A stretch of DNA of 64,000 nucleotides from Saliniplasma sp046497075 (GCA_046497075.1 JAWOGF010000066.1:7445-71444); one strand, 5' to 3'. Counted from the first letter of the stretch, positions 15,841-25,157 are shown. Notes: generated by a model not told the origin, from the letters alone. Numbers and translations are program-made.

Positions 15841-16557
15841 ATGAAGAGACATTCTAAAAGATATCAAGCGTCGACTGAGAGATGGGGAATACCAACAAAA
15901 GAGTATTTCTGGGCACCTAAAACGAAACCAGGTGCACACCCCGACCATAGAAGTGCCCCGATTATAGTATTGATCCGAGATATTTTGAAATATGCAGATA
16001 CATCTAGAGAAGCCAATATGATAGTAGCAAATAATAAAGTCCTTTTGGATGGTGATGTTGTAAAAGATAAAAACACACCTGTTGGGCTTATGGATGTGAT
16101 ATCAATACCTGATTTAGACGAACATTATCGCATGCTTTTTGACCAACATGGAAAGATACGTCTTTCTCCAGTAGAAGATGGTTTTGAGAGTTGGAAACTT
16201 TCAAAGATAGAAAAGAAGACTGCTATTAAAGATGGTAGATGGCAACTCAATTTACATGATGGACGGAATATCACTGTTGAAGATCCTGACAAGTACAATA
16301 CGAAAGATGTATTGAAGATAAGTATACCTGATCAAAAAATTATTGATGTTTTTGAATTCGATAAAGGGAATATGGCATTGATTACTGGAGGAAAGCATAT
16401 AGGGGAATTAGGAGTTATAAGTGAACGGGAAGTAGTGAAAGGTTCACAACCTAATTTAATCCATTTTGAAGACGGAATCACCACCATCGAAGAATATGTG
16501 TTCGTGGTAGGTAGAGAAAAGCCTGATATAAAGATCCCAGAGGTAGGTATATTATGA
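15841..16557 (+). CDS. rps4e: Small-subunit ribosomal protein eS4
   Basis: 238 residues, archaeal/eukaryal S4e with the HSKRYQASTERWGIPTKEY-like start, an S4-type RNA-binding domain (ANMIVANNKVLLDGDVVKD) and a C-terminal KOW segment (TGGKHIGELGVI). Overlaps L5 by 4 bp. Confidence 0.94.
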   Translation: MKRHSKRYQASTERWGIPTKEYFWAPKTKPGAHPDHRSAPIIVLIRDILKYADTSREANMIVANNKVLLDGDVVKDKNTPVGLMDVISIPDLDEHYRMLFDQHGKIRLSPVEDGFESWKLSKIEKKTAIKDGRWQLNLHDGRNITVEDPDKYNTKDVLKISIPDQKIIDVFEFDKGNMALITGGKHIGELGVISEREVVKGSQPNLIHFEDGITTIEEYVFVVGREKPDIKIPEVGIL

Positions 16558-17072
16558 ACGAACAAAATCCGATGCGTAAACCAAGGATAATCAAGTGTGT
16601 AGTTAACATCGGAGTGGGCAGCGGTGGAGAGAAACAGAGAAAAGCTAGAGATGTCATAAAGATGCTTACGGGACAGGAACCAGTTGACACAATATCGAAG
16701 ACTACAAACGCAGATATAGGGATAAGAGAAGGTCAGACCATCGGTTGTAAGGTGACATTGAGAGATGAAAAGGCTTACAACTTCCTTAAAAAAGCCTTCT
16801 GGGTTACAGAGGATAAAATCCTCGTAGATAATTTCGATGAAAATGGTAACTTTTCATTCGGTATAGATGATTATACTGATTTTGAGGATATGAAATATGA
16901 TCCGAATATAGGGATATTTGGGTTAGATATATCCGTTGAACTTGCCCGTAAGGGTGAGCGGATCAAAAGAAGAAAGAAGGAAGCTAAAAAGATTCCAGAA
17001 CATCAAAAATTGACTAAAGAGGAGGCAATAGAATACGTCGAAAAGGCCTTCGGCGTGGAGGCGATAGAATGA
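16554..17072 (+). CDS. rpl5: Large-subunit ribosomal protein uL5
   Basis: 172 residues. KCVVNIGVGSGGE, the P-site loop region TISKTTNADIGIREGQTIGCKVTLR and FGIDDYTDFEDMKYDPNIGIFG are conserved. It binds 5S rRNA. The TGA overlaps the ATG of S14. Confidence 0.95.
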   Translation: MNEQNPMRKPRIIKCVVNIGVGSGGEKQRKARDVIKMLTGQEPVDTISKTTNADIGIREGQTIGCKVTLRDEKAYNFLKKAFWVTEDKILVDNFDENGNFSFGIDDYTDFEDMKYDPNIGIFGLDISVELARKGERIKRRKKEAKKIPEHQKLTKEEAIEYVEKAFGVEAIE

Positions 17073-17215
17073 AACCAGATAAGGAATTTGGAAGAAAAGA
17101 AGGATGTAAACGCTGTGGCAGAAAGAGAGGAATTATCAGACGTTATGGACTGCATGTTTGTCGACAGTGTTTCAGAGAGATCGCAGAAGATCTAGGGTTC
17201 GAAAAATATTCATGA
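17069..17215 (+). CDS. rps14: Small-subunit ribosomal protein uS14, zinc-binding type
   Basis: A short 48-residue gene. Four cysteines, C13xxC16 and C31xxC34, form the zinc site, with the basic helix RKRGIIRRYGLHVCRQCFRE typical of archaeal S14. It starts inside the L5 stop codon (ATGA) and ends 11 bp before S8. Confidence 0.94.
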   Translation: MKPDKEFGRKEGCKRCGRKRGIIRRYGLHVCRQCFREIAEDLGFEKYS

Positions 17216-17226
17216 GGTGCTAAACT

Positions 17227-17616
17227 ATGAAACATGATCCACTAAATGATGCTTTGTCAAAGATAAACAACGCTGAACACAGCGGTAAAATAGATTGTAA
17301 GATATCTCCAGCTTCAAAGCTGATCGGGAGGGTACTGAAGGTTATGCAGGAGAAGGATTATTTAGAAAAATTTGAGTACATTGAAGACGGTCGAGGGGGA
17401 GAATACAAGGTCAAATTGAAAGGGAATATAAACAAATGTAAAGTAGTGAAACCTAGATGGTCTTTAAAATCGGGCCAGATCGAAGAATATGAGTCAAGAT
17501 ATCTCCCAGCACAGGGATTTGGAGTATTGATACTTACAACGAACATGGGTGTTCTTTCCCATGAAGAAGCAAAAGAGCAAGGCGTTGGAGGTAAATTATT
17601 AGCTTACATATACTGA
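17227..17616 (+). CDS. rps8: Small-subunit ribosomal protein uS8
   Basis: 129 residues. DPLNDALSKINNAEHSGK at the start and the C-terminal GVLILTTNMGVLSHEEA are archaeal S8 signatures. It binds the central domain of 16S rRNA and is an operon autoregulator in bacteria. Confidence 0.95.
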   Translation: MKHDPLNDALSKINNAEHSGKIDCKISPASKLIGRVLKVMQEKDYLEKFEYIEDGRGGEYKVKLKGNINKCKVVKPRWSLKSGQIEEYESRYLPAQGFGVLILTTNMGVLSHEEAKEQGVGGKLLAYIY

Positions 17617-17626
17617 GGTTTGTATT

Positions 17627-18178
17627 ATGCCAATAGCAGCAAAATTAGAAGAGATCGTAGAAATACCAGAAGAGGTAAATGTGAAAAAGGAAGACGATGA
17701 GATCGAAGTATCTGGTCCTAACGGAACTATAAGAAACAGGTTTAGTGACAAAAGAGTAAATATAGATATCAAAGGTGATAAAATAGAACTACATGTGAAA
17801 GACCCTTCCAAGAGAGAAAAAGCCCTTTTGGGTACTTATTCATCACACCTACAAAATATGGTAAAAGGTGTACAGGAAGATTTCCAATACAAATTAAAGA
17901 TCGTTTACTCTCACTTTCCGGTAAAGGTTAGATCTGAAGGTGATGAAGTAGTCATCGAGAACTTCGTAGGAGAAAAGAAACCGAGAAGAGCTCCGATTCT
18001 AGGGGAAACAAATGTGGAGATTAAAGGAGATGAAGTTTTAGTGACAGGTCTCAATAAAGATCTAGTAGCTCAAACTGCAGCGAATATTGAATCAACCACC
18101 AGGATCAAAAATACTGATTCGAGAGTTTTCCAAGATGGAATATATATAATCGAAAAAGCTGGTAAAGCATTGAAATAG
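17627..18178 (+). CDS. rpl6: Large-subunit ribosomal protein uL6
   Basis: 183 residues. Duplicated L6 fold with VSGPNGTIRN in the first half and the VKVRSEGDEVVIENFVGEKKPR element in the second. It lies near the sarcin-ricin loop. Confidence 0.94.
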   Translation: MPIAAKLEEIVEIPEEVNVKKEDDEIEVSGPNGTIRNRFSDKRVNIDIKGDKIELHVKDPSKREKALLGTYSSHLQNMVKGVQEDFQYKLKIVYSHFPVKVRSEGDEVVIENFVGEKKPRRAPILGETNVEIKGDEVLVTGLNKDLVAQTAANIESTTRIKNTDSRVFQDGIYIIEKAGKALK

Positions 18179-18185
18179 GTGAGTT

Positions 18186-18620
18186 ATGATGACAGAAAAC
18201 GAGAATGAGGATCACGAAGTAAAAAAGAAACCAGAACTCGACGAAGAAACAGAGGAATTACTAGAAAAAAGGGCCAAGATTAAAGGTAGAAGACCTAAAT
18301 TTTCTAGACAAGAATGGTTCCGATATAAAAAGTTGGATAGGGATACGTGGAGAAAACCTAGAGGACAACACTCTAAGGTGAGACAGAACCTGAAATACAG
18401 ACCCAATGTTGCAAATATCGGATATAGATCCCCTAAAAAGGTTAGAGGACTACATCCTTCCGGTTTTGAAGAAGTTTTGGTCCATAATACTGATGATCTA
18501 GAAGGTCTAGATCCAGAAACTCAAGCGGTGAGGATAGCACATGGTGTGGGGATGAAGAAAAGGATCGATATAGAGAATAAAGCAGATGAATTGGATTTAA
18601 GAGTACTCAATAGAACATAA
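18186..18620 (+). CDS. rpl32e: Large-subunit ribosomal protein eL32
   Basis: 144 residues. After an acidic N-terminal extension (about 35 residues) the L32e core reads KFSRQEWFRYKKLDRDTWRKPRG, GYRSPKKVRGLHPSG and VRIAHGVGMKKR. Two tandem ATG codons open the frame. Confidence 0.93.
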   Translation: MMTENENEDHEVKKKPELDEETEELLEKRAKIKGRRPKFSRQEWFRYKKLDRDTWRKPRGQHSKVRQNLKYRPNVANIGYRSPKKVRGLHPSGFEEVLVHNTDDLEGLDPETQAVRIAHGVGMKKRIDIENKADELDLRVLNRT

Positions 18621-18630
18621 GGTGTAATTT

Positions 18631-19113
18631 ATGGATATAAAATATCAAAAACGACTCGCAGCTGACATCTTAAAATGCGGTAAAGATAGGGTTTGGGTAG
18701 ACGACACGATGTTAGATGAGGTAGTTGAGGCGATCACACGTGATGAAGTTAGGAATCTGATAGCTAATGATGTAATCCGAAAGAAACCAGTTAAAGGGAA
18801 TTCAAAAGGTAGGCAAAGATACAAGAATAACCAGAAGAAAAAGGGTCGGAGGAGCGGACAGGGTAAAAGGAAAGGAAAAAAAACTGCTAGAGAACCATCA
18901 AAGCACAACTGGAAAAAGCGGATTAGATCTATAAGGAAAGAGCTCAGGTATTTGAGGGATAATGATAATATTGATCCCACGATATATAGAAAGTTTTACA
19001 ATAAAGCTAAAGGTGGAACTTTTGAGAATAAATCAGATATGCTCCTTCATCTTAAGATGGAAGGATATATAGATGAAGATTACGAACATCCGGAGGAGAA
19101 TAATAATGGCTGA
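18631..19113 (+). CDS. rpl19e: Large-subunit ribosomal protein eL19
   Basis: 160 residues. KRLAADILKCGKDRVWVD, a very basic middle (KKKGRRSGQGKRKGKK) and the helix YRKFYNKAKGGTFENK identify L19e. Its last codons overlap the L18 start by 8 bp. Confidence 0.94.
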   Translation: MDIKYQKRLAADILKCGKDRVWVDDTMLDEVVEAITRDEVRNLIANDVIRKKPVKGNSKGRQRYKNNQKKKGRRSGQGKRKGKKTAREPSKHNWKKRIRSIRKELRYLRDNDNIDPTIYRKFYNKAKGGTFENKSDMLLHLKMEGYIDEDYEHPEENNNG

Positions 19114-19606
19114 AGGACCTACTCATAGGATGCCTTTAAAAAGAAGACGTGAAGGCAAAACAGATTATAGACAAAGATTGAGGCTACTGAAATCAGGTAA
19201 GACTCGGGCAGTAGTTAGGATTACAAATAAGAATGTAATTGTACAGTTTACAGATTATCATGAGGATGGAGATATCGTAAAAGTGAACGTAGACAGTAAT
19301 CACATCAGAGGATATGGATGGGAAGGACACGGGTCTAATTTACCAAGTTCTTATCTTGTAGGTTTTCTAGCCGGAAAGAAGGCTTTAGATATCGGTATAC
19401 AAGAGGCGGTTCTTGATATAGGTTTAAATATACCTGAAAAGGGCGGCAGGATTTTCTCCGTTCTAAATGGTATAGTAGATGCTGGGGTCGATGTCCCCCA
19501 TGATCCTGAGATCCTTCCATCTAGTGAAAGGAAAGAAGGAAAACATATAAACGAAGAAACAGTAGAAAATTTTTATGAAGTTAAAGAAAAGTTGGAGGCT
19601 TTATGA
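19106..19606 (+). CDS. rpl18: Large-subunit ribosomal protein uL18
   Basis: 166 residues from ATG 19106 (MAEGPTHRMPLKRRREGKTDYRQRL is the archaeal N-terminus, read here in parts). The frame is open upstream to 19073, but GGAGGAG at 19092-19098 places initiation at 19106. RLRLLKSGKTRAVVRITNKN and SYLVGFLAGKKAL identify L18, a 5S rRNA binder. Confidence 0.94.
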   Translation: MAEGPTHRMPLKRRREGKTDYRQRLRLLKSGKTRAVVRITNKNVIVQFTDYHEDGDIVKVNVDSNHIRGYGWEGHGSNLPSSYLVGFLAGKKALDIGIQEAVLDIGLNIPEKGGRIFSVLNGIVDAGVDVPHDPEILPSSERKEGKHINEETVENFYEVKEKLEAL

Positions 19607-20274
19607 TGCCAGGTTGGGAACCAAAAACACGGTTGGGTAGGATGGTAAAACGTGGTGAAATCACCAATATGGGTGAAGCTCTAGATACTAGACTGCCCAT
19701 AAGGGAATCAGAGATAATAGATGCACTCATACCGAATCTAGATGACGATGTATTGGATGTAAACATGGTCCAAAGGATGTCCGATTCTGGAAGAAGGGTA
19801 AGATTTACAGTCGCATCGGTTGTTGGGAATCACGATGGATATGTAGGTTTGGGTACTGCTAAAGGAAAAGAAGTAGGTCCGACTATAAGAAAGAGCATAG
19901 ATAATGCTAAATTAAATATAGTCAGGATAAGGCGAGGCGATGGTTCTTGGCAGTGCGGCTGTGGACAGCCCCATACCATACCATTCAGAGTGACTGGAAA
20001 ATCCGGTTCAGTATGGATAGAACTCATCCCAGCTCCTAGCGGTATAGGTTTGGCTGTAGGAGATACCGCGAAATCTATACTATCTCGTGCAGGTATAGAC
20101 GATGTATGGGGATTCTCTAAAGGCCATACTAGGACTACTGTAAATTATGCTAAAGCAGTTTTTGATGCGATGAAGAAAACTGCTGAGATGAGAGTTACTT
20201 CTACGCAAGCTGAAGAACTTGGTATAGTTGAAGGAATACAGGGAAATATTGGACAAAAAAGTGGTGGTGAATGA
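19603..20274 (+). CDS. rps5: Small-subunit ribosomal protein uS5
   Basis: 223 residues. The N-terminal dsRNA-binding fold has VVGNHDGYVGLGTAKGKEVGP, followed by the second domain VWIELIPAPSGIGLAVGDTA. The archaeal insertion QCGCGQPHTIPF is present. Overlaps L18 and L30 by 4 bp each. Confidence 0.95.
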   Translation: MMPGWEPKTRLGRMVKRGEITNMGEALDTRLPIRESEIIDALIPNLDDDVLDVNMVQRMSDSGRRVRFTVASVVGNHDGYVGLGTAKGKEVGPTIRKSIDNAKLNIVRIRRGDGSWQCGCGQPHTIPFRVTGKSGSVWIELIPAPSGIGLAVGDTAKSILSRAGIDDVWGFSKGHTRTTVNYAKAVFDAMKKTAEMRVTSTQAEELGIVEGIQGNIGQKSGGE

Positions 20275-20750
20275 TGGTTTTAGCTGTTATTAGGATAAGG
20301 AGTCCTAGAAGAAAAACTCATAAGATAGAAGAAACTCTTAAATCCCTCGGGTTGAAACAAGTTAATAATTGCACTATCATATCCAACGACCCTACTAACA
20401 AAGGCATGCTGAATAGGGTGAAGGATGTCGTGACTTGGGGCGAAATAGAAGAAGACATGCTTGTAGATTTACTCAAAAGTAGGTCTAATTTAGGTGAAGA
20501 GTTGACCGACGATTATATCTCAGAAAACACGGAGTATGAAACATTGAATGATTTCGTAAAAAAAGTAAAAGAAGATAATGCTTCTATAAAGGATCTACCC
20601 GATCTAGAAAATTTGTTTAAATTACACCCCCCACGGGGCGGGTTTCGAGGTGTAAAAAAGCCTTATAAAACAGGTGGATCCTTGGGTTATAGAGGCAAAG
20701 ATATAAATATTCTAATTGAAAAGATGTTTGACGAAGTTACAGAGGATTAA
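20271..20750 (+). CDS. rpl30: Large-subunit ribosomal protein uL30
   Basis: 159 residues; archaeal L30 of the long type. The core LAVIRIRSPRRKTHKIEETLKSLG occupies the N-terminus and the C-terminal half carries FKLHPPRGGFRGVKKPYKTGG. Confidence 0.93.
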   Translation: MMVLAVIRIRSPRRKTHKIEETLKSLGLKQVNNCTIISNDPTNKGMLNRVKDVVTWGEIEEDMLVDLLKSRSNLGEELTDDYISENTEYETLNDFVKKVKEDNASIKDLPDLENLFKLHPPRGGFRGVKKPYKTGGSLGYRGKDINILIEKMFDEVTED

Positions 20751-20762
20751 AGTTGTGGTATC

Positions 20763-21203
20763 ATGGGTAAAAAAAAGACGAAGAAAAACAGAGGATCACG
20801 ATCTCACGGTCGAGGTATAAAAGGGGGTAGAGGTGCAGGAGAACGTGGTGGTAGAGGCAAAGCGGGCCTTCAGAAACATAAGTGGAAATCTATCGTTAAA
20901 GAAGACAAGGATTATTTTGGGCCTAAAGGCTTTTCAAGACCCCAGTCAGTGGTAGAAGAGAAAGAACCTATAAACATATATCAGGTTGAACAACAGATAG
21001 ATGACCTTATAGAAAATGGGTTTGCAAAAAAGAAAGGATCTGGTTATGAGGTGGACTTAGTTAAGGCCGGTTATGATAAATTGTTAGGCCAGGGTAAGAC
21101 ACGCTTTCAGATGAATATCAAGGTTCCTTCTACCAGCGAGAGAGCTGTTAGGAAAATAGAAGAAGCTGGTGGGAAAGTTATCAAAGTAGAACAAGAAGAT
21201 TAA
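20763..21203 (+). CDS. rpl15: Large-subunit ribosomal protein uL15
   Basis: 146 residues. The glycine/arginine-rich N-terminus (KKNRGSRSHGRGIKGGRGAG) and C-terminal SERAVRKIEEAGGKV are typical L15. Last ribosomal protein of the operon, 14 bp before secY. Confidence 0.94.
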   Translation: MGKKKTKKNRGSRSHGRGIKGGRGAGERGGRGKAGLQKHKWKSIVKEDKDYFGPKGFSRPQSVVEEKEPINIYQVEQQIDDLIENGFAKKKGSGYEVDLVKAGYDKLLGQGKTRFQMNIKVPSTSERAVRKIEEAGGKVIKVEQED

Positions 21204-21217
21204 GGAGAGAGTAAAAG

Positions 21218-22792
21218 ATGGCCGAAGATGAGGAAAAGAGCAGGTTGTACAAACTCAAACCTCTTGTAGACAGGATGCCCGCGGTAAAACAACCAGAAGG
21301 GCATGTCCATTTTCGTAGAAAAATAATTTGGACTGTTTTAATATTGGTCGTTTATTTGTGCATGACCAATATACTAGTTTATGGGTTAGATCCTGCTCAA
21401 ACAATGGACCTGTTCGAACAATTTAGAGCGATTTTTGCAGGAGAATCGGGTTCTATTGTTCATCTCGGCATAATGCCCATCGTTAATGCATCTATTATCA
21501 TGCAGCTTTTCCAAGGGGCAGACATAATCAATCTAGATATGAAGGATGAAGAAGATAAAGCAGTTTATCAGAATACACAGAAATTCCTTGTAATTGTAAT
21601 GATACTTGTTCAAGCTGTGCCCCAGGTGTATGGGTTTTTAGTTCCGGGACAAGGTTTTATTGATGTACTAAATGGTATGGTGGCTGGCCACGGTGAGTTA
21701 TTAGCACGAGTCATAATAATAATCCAGCTTTCGGTTGGCTGTTATCTATTATTCTTGATGGACGAGGTCGTTTCAAAGTGGGGTATAGGAAGCGGTATCA
21801 GTTTATTCATCGTCGCCGGTGTAGCACAGGGTATATTCACTGGGATCTTCAACTGGGCACCAGACCCTATGGGGAGGACCGAAGCTCCTGTAGGAGCAAT
21901 ACCTAGAACTATTTACACGATGCAACACTCTTCTGCTCAAGAATTTGTGGGAGGGGGTTTTGAAACGTTGCTACTGCAACCACCTAACGCCTTGATTACT
22001 ATACCTACAACGATACTGATATTTTTGATGGTAGCTTACGTGCAGTCATCTAGAGTAGAACTTCCGTTAGCTCATGGCAGGGCAAGAGGTGCTAGAGGAC
22101 GTTATCCACTAAAATTGATCTACGCATCTGTTATTCCTGTGATTTTAGTTTCCGCTTTACTTGCAAATATCAATCTATTTTCCATGCTATTTTACACCAA
22201 TCCAACTTTCCAAAACTTCCCGATATTTGGAGAAGCCGCTTGGCTGGGAGTATTCCAACCTGGATCTACAGAACCGATATCAGGTGCTGCTTGGTATATC
22301 TCTAATGTAAAAGGACTAAGTGATTGGTTATTACCACTGATATCGGAAAGATATGCTGGAAGTATGAGTCCCGAAGGTGTTAGTTGGACATATAGTAAAC
22401 TACAGATAATCGCCAGAGTTATTAGCCATTTTATATTCATGACGGTGTTTGCTATACTATTTTCTATATTCTGGGTTAGAACTACTAACATGGATGCCGA
22501 ATCGGTTGCAGAACAGATCCAGGACAGTGGTATGCAGATTCCAGGATTTAGAAGGGATCCAAGGGTATTAAGGAAGGTATTGGAAAGGTATATTCCAGCC
22601 ATCACAGTATTTAGTGGATTCTTTATTGGAGCTTTAGCTGCTGGTGCGAATATGATAGGCACCGTTGGTGACGCAGGAGGCGTAAGTCTGTTCCTAGCTA
22701 TCAGTATATTGACGGAACTTTATGAACAGATGGGCAAAGAGCAGATGATGGAGATGCATCCTGTCCTAAGAGATTTCTTTGGGAATCAATGA
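21218..22792 (+). CDS. secY: Protein translocase subunit SecY (Sec61 alpha)
   Basis: 524 residues with ten hydrophobic segments. Archaeal signatures: the plug-helix region after TM1 and SVGCYLLFLMDEVVSKWGIGSGISLFI, HGRARGARGRYPLKLIYAS, and the C-terminal GVSLFLAISILTELYEQM. It forms the protein-conducting channel. Its location at the end of the ribosomal operon is conserved; adk, which often follows in euryarchaea, is absent here. Confidence 0.95.
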   Translation: MAEDEEKSRLYKLKPLVDRMPAVKQPEGHVHFRRKIIWTVLILVVYLCMTNILVYGLDPAQTMDLFEQFRAIFAGESGSIVHLGIMPIVNASIIMQLFQGADIINLDMKDEEDKAVYQNTQKFLVIVMILVQAVPQVYGFLVPGQGFIDVLNGMVAGHGELLARVIIIIQLSVGCYLLFLMDEVVSKWGIGSGISLFIVAGVAQGIFTGIFNWAPDPMGRTEAPVGAIPRTIYTMQHSSAQEFVGGGFETLLLQPPNALITIPTTILIFLMVAYVQSSRVELPLAHGRARGARGRYPLKLIYASVIPVILVSALLANINLFSMLFYTNPTFQNFPIFGEAAWLGVFQPGSTEPISGAAWYISNVKGLSDWLLPLISERYAGSMSPEGVSWTYSKLQIIARVISHFIFMTVFAILFSIFWVRTTNMDAESVAEQIQDSGMQIPGFRRDPRVLRKVLERYIPAITVFSGFFIGALAAGANMIGTVGDAGGVSLFLAISILTELYEQMGKEQMMEMHPVLRDFFGNQ

Positions 22793-22819
22793 CGACATAT
22801 TGTTGATATAGGTGTTTGA

Positions 22820-23530
22820 ATGACCGGGAATGATGAAGAAACTGTCGAGGAGAATGTAGAAGAGGATGGCCAACCTAAACAATTATTCAGTTTAAGGAGG
22901 TTCATCTATATCTTCTTGGGTCTACTGGCCTTGATGGTGATGTTTGATGAAGGTCTAAGGGACACTATGGGTGGTTTTGTCGGTTTAGTATTTGAACCTG
23001 TTTTTGGTTTTGGCGGTAATTATCCTGTTTTGACACTGGTCCTCGCAGGTTCTACGATGATAGCTTTTTCTACTCTGGTAAGAGATTTATTTATGGATTG
23101 GGTGGACATGGCGGAAAAACAGAAGCAAACATCCGCCTTTCAGAAGGAATTGATGGAAGCCAAAAAAGCCAATAAGACTACTAAAGTCAAGGAGATGGAA
23201 AAAGTTCAACCGAAAATATCGAAGATGCAGATGGCGACCTTCAAACCACAGATAAAATCTATGGCCATCACGATGATAGTCATAATTTCAATATTCGGGT
23301 GGTTGTGGACCTTTTTAGAGGGTCTGCAAAATCATACCTTTTCTGTACCATGGGCATTCAATGCTAGCTTTTTAAAACATTATGAATTATGCTTCTTTCC
23401 CTTTCCACAGTGGATCGGAGTATATATGTTGTTGTCTATTCCACTAGGCCAGGTATTGAGAGTAACTCTTCAGATATTAACATTCAAAAAAAGAATGAGT
23501 GATGAAGAGGAATTGAGTGAGGTCAAATGA
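22820..23530 (+). CDS. DUF106 membrane insertase-like protein (EMC3/TMCO1/YidC-related)
   Basis: 236 residues. An acidic N-terminus, a first membrane helix (about 26-48), a second (about 70-95), a cytosolic coiled coil with KKANKTTKVKEMEKVQPKISKMQMATFKPQ, then two further helices. This layout matches archaeal DUF106, related to the YidC/Oxa1 superfamily that assists membrane insertion. The position between secY and cmk supports a role with the translocon. Overlaps cmk by 4 bp. Confidence 0.85.
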   Translation: MTGNDEETVEENVEEDGQPKQLFSLRRFIYIFLGLLALMVMFDEGLRDTMGGFVGLVFEPVFGFGGNYPVLTLVLAGSTMIAFSTLVRDLFMDWVDMAEKQKQTSAFQKELMEAKKANKTTKVKEMEKVQPKISKMQMATFKPQIKSMAITMIVIISIFGWLWTFLEGLQNHTFSVPWAFNASFLKHYELCFFPFPQWIGVYMLLSIPLGQVLRVTLQILTFKKRMSDEEELSEVK

Positions 23531-24078
23531 GCGATTTTGAGGATATTATAATCACTATCAGTGGTTTACCTGGTAGTGGGACAAGCACAACCGCTAAATC
23601 GTTAGGGGAGAAAACCGGGATGAAAATCATATCTTCTGGTGAGATCTTTAGAAGATTAGCCAGGGAAAAAGGTTACACGTTGGAAGAATTTGGAGACGTT
23701 GCTGAACAAAATAAGCAGATTGATATAGAACTCGATAAAAGGATAGTCGAGGAAGCAAAACCTGGGAGTATCATTGAGGGGAGATTGTCGGGTCACATGT
23801 TATCAAGGTCACAAAAAGACGCTTTTAAAGTTTGGATTACTGCCGATATAGATACCCGGATCAAAAGGATAGCTGAAAGAGAAGATATGGGTATAAAAAG
23901 GACAAGAAAGTTGGTTAAGAAGAGGGAGGAAAGTGAACGAAAGAGATACAGGGACTATTATGATATCGACATTCTAGACAAAGAAATATATGATATTGTG
24001 ATCGATTCAACTGATAATTTGCCTGACGAGGTTGTTTCAAAGATAATAGATGGGGTTAGAAATGGATCACATAATTGA
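23527..24078 (+). CDS. cmk: Cytidylate kinase, archaeal type
   Basis: 183 residues. P-loop GLPGSGTSTTAK at about 13-24, then SSGEIFRRLAREKG for nucleotide binding, and RIAERED/KKREESERKRYRDYY lid-type segments. It phosphorylates CMP/dCMP. The C-terminus overlaps the pseudouridine synthase start by 17 bp. Confidence 0.9.
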   Translation: MSDFEDIIITISGLPGSGTSTTAKSLGEKTGMKIISSGEIFRRLAREKGYTLEEFGDVAEQNKQIDIELDKRIVEEAKPGSIIEGRLSGHMLSRSQKDAFKVWITADIDTRIKRIAEREDMGIKRTRKLVKKREESERKRYRDYYDIDILDKEIYDIVIDSTDNLPDEVVSKIIDGVRNGSHN

Positions 24079-25006
24079 AAAAAACAATACGATCTCGAGA
24101 TGGGGGAAATACCCACATGAGAGAAGTGTTGAAGAAGCCTTGAAGAGATCTTTGATCATAATCGACAAACCTTCGGGTCCTACAAGTCATCAGGTTTCTT
24201 CATGGATCCAGGATATGTTTGATATGAAGGCGGGTCACAGCGGTACTTTAGACCCAAATGTTACAGGCGTTCTACCTATGGGTTTGGGATATTCCGTAAG
24301 GGTGATAGACCTACTTCATAACGTTCCAAAGGAATACATTGCTGCGATGCATTTTCATTGGGATGTAGATTTTGAAAGAGTAAATGAGATCCTAAAGGAA
24401 TTCCAAGGAGATATTTATCAGACCCCGCCATTGAAGTCAGGGGTGAAAAGAGAGAGAAGGATTAGAAAGATATTTGAGATTGAGGTTTTAGACAGTTCTG
24501 ATAGGGATTATCTATTTTTTGTTAAGTGTGAATCTGGAACATATATCCGAACATTGTGTAAAGATATTGGTAAAGCTATAGGAACAGGGGGTCATATGAT
24601 GGATCTCCGTAGGACAAAATCGGGTGGATTCTCAGAAGAAGAAAGTTATATCTTGCAGGATGTTAAAGACGCTTTGATTTCTTATCGAAGCGGAGATGGA
24701 AGTATGTTAAAAGAGATGTTACTTCCATATGAGAGGGCTTTGGAGGTTTATCCAAAGATAGTTGTAAAGGATACTGCGGCGGGTTCTCTTTTAAATGGAG
24801 CTGATCTAGCCGTTCCTGGGATACTGAAGATGGAAGATTTTAAAGATGCTGAAATAGTCTCTTTGGTGTCAACTAAAGGTGAGGGGATCGCTATCGGTGA
24901 GTCAGTCTATAGAGCTGAAAAGATAATGGATATGGATAAAGGACTCGTTGTAAAAACTACTAGAGTTTTTCATCCTGTTGGGGAGTATCCTCAAAAATGG
25001 AAATGA
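24062..25006 (+). CDS. truB: tRNA/rRNA pseudouridine synthase Cbf5 (TruB family)
   Basis: About 314 residues. LIIIDKPSGPTSHQV and GHSGTLDPNVTGVLPMGLG contain the catalytic aspartate; YIRTLCKDIG and a C-terminal PUA domain (about 230-310) complete the archaeal Cbf5. It is the catalytic subunit of H/ACA RNPs with Nop10, Gar1 and L7Ae, and modifies tRNA U55 and rRNA. ATG 24062 is preferred over 24050. Last gene of the translation operon. Confidence 0.92.
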   Translation: MDHIIEKNNTISRWGKYPHERSVEEALKRSLIIIDKPSGPTSHQVSSWIQDMFDMKAGHSGTLDPNVTGVLPMGLGYSVRVIDLLHNVPKEYIAAMHFHWDVDFERVNEILKEFQGDIYQTPPLKSGVKRERRIRKIFEIEVLDSSDRDYLFFVKCESGTYIRTLCKDIGKAIGTGGHMMDLRRTKSGGFSEEESYILQDVKDALISYRSGDGSMLKEMLLPYERALEVYPKIVVKDTAAGSLLNGADLAVPGILKMEDFKDAEIVSLVSTKGEGIAIGESVYRAEKIMDMDKGLVVKTTRVFHPVGEYPQKWK

Positions 25007-25050
25007 ATTAAATATAACCTTGTTCTCAACTATAATCAGTATCTCATAAT

Positions 25051-25157
25051 GCCGAGATAGCCTAGCCTGGTACGGCGCGAGATTGGAGATCACTCTTTGA
25101 GCGACCTAATATCTCGTGGTGCTCTGCACCTCAGGGGTTCGAATCCCCTTCTCGGCG
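25051..25157 (+). tRNA. tRNA-Ser(GGA) with an anticodon-loop intron
   Basis: Acceptor GCCGAGA (25051-25057) pairs TCTCGGC (25150-25156), discriminator G. Anticodon stem CGAGA (25078-25082) pairs TCTCG (25112-25116); anticodon GGA is at 25085-25087. The long variable arm GGTGC-TCT-GCACC marks a class II tRNA. T-arm AGGGG-TTCGAAT-CCCCT. The loop is about 22 nt too long: an intron at about 25089-25110 fits the archaeal position after base 37. CCA is not encoded. A TTAAATATAA box lies about 35-40 bp upstream and a TTTT tract follows. Confidence 0.9.
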
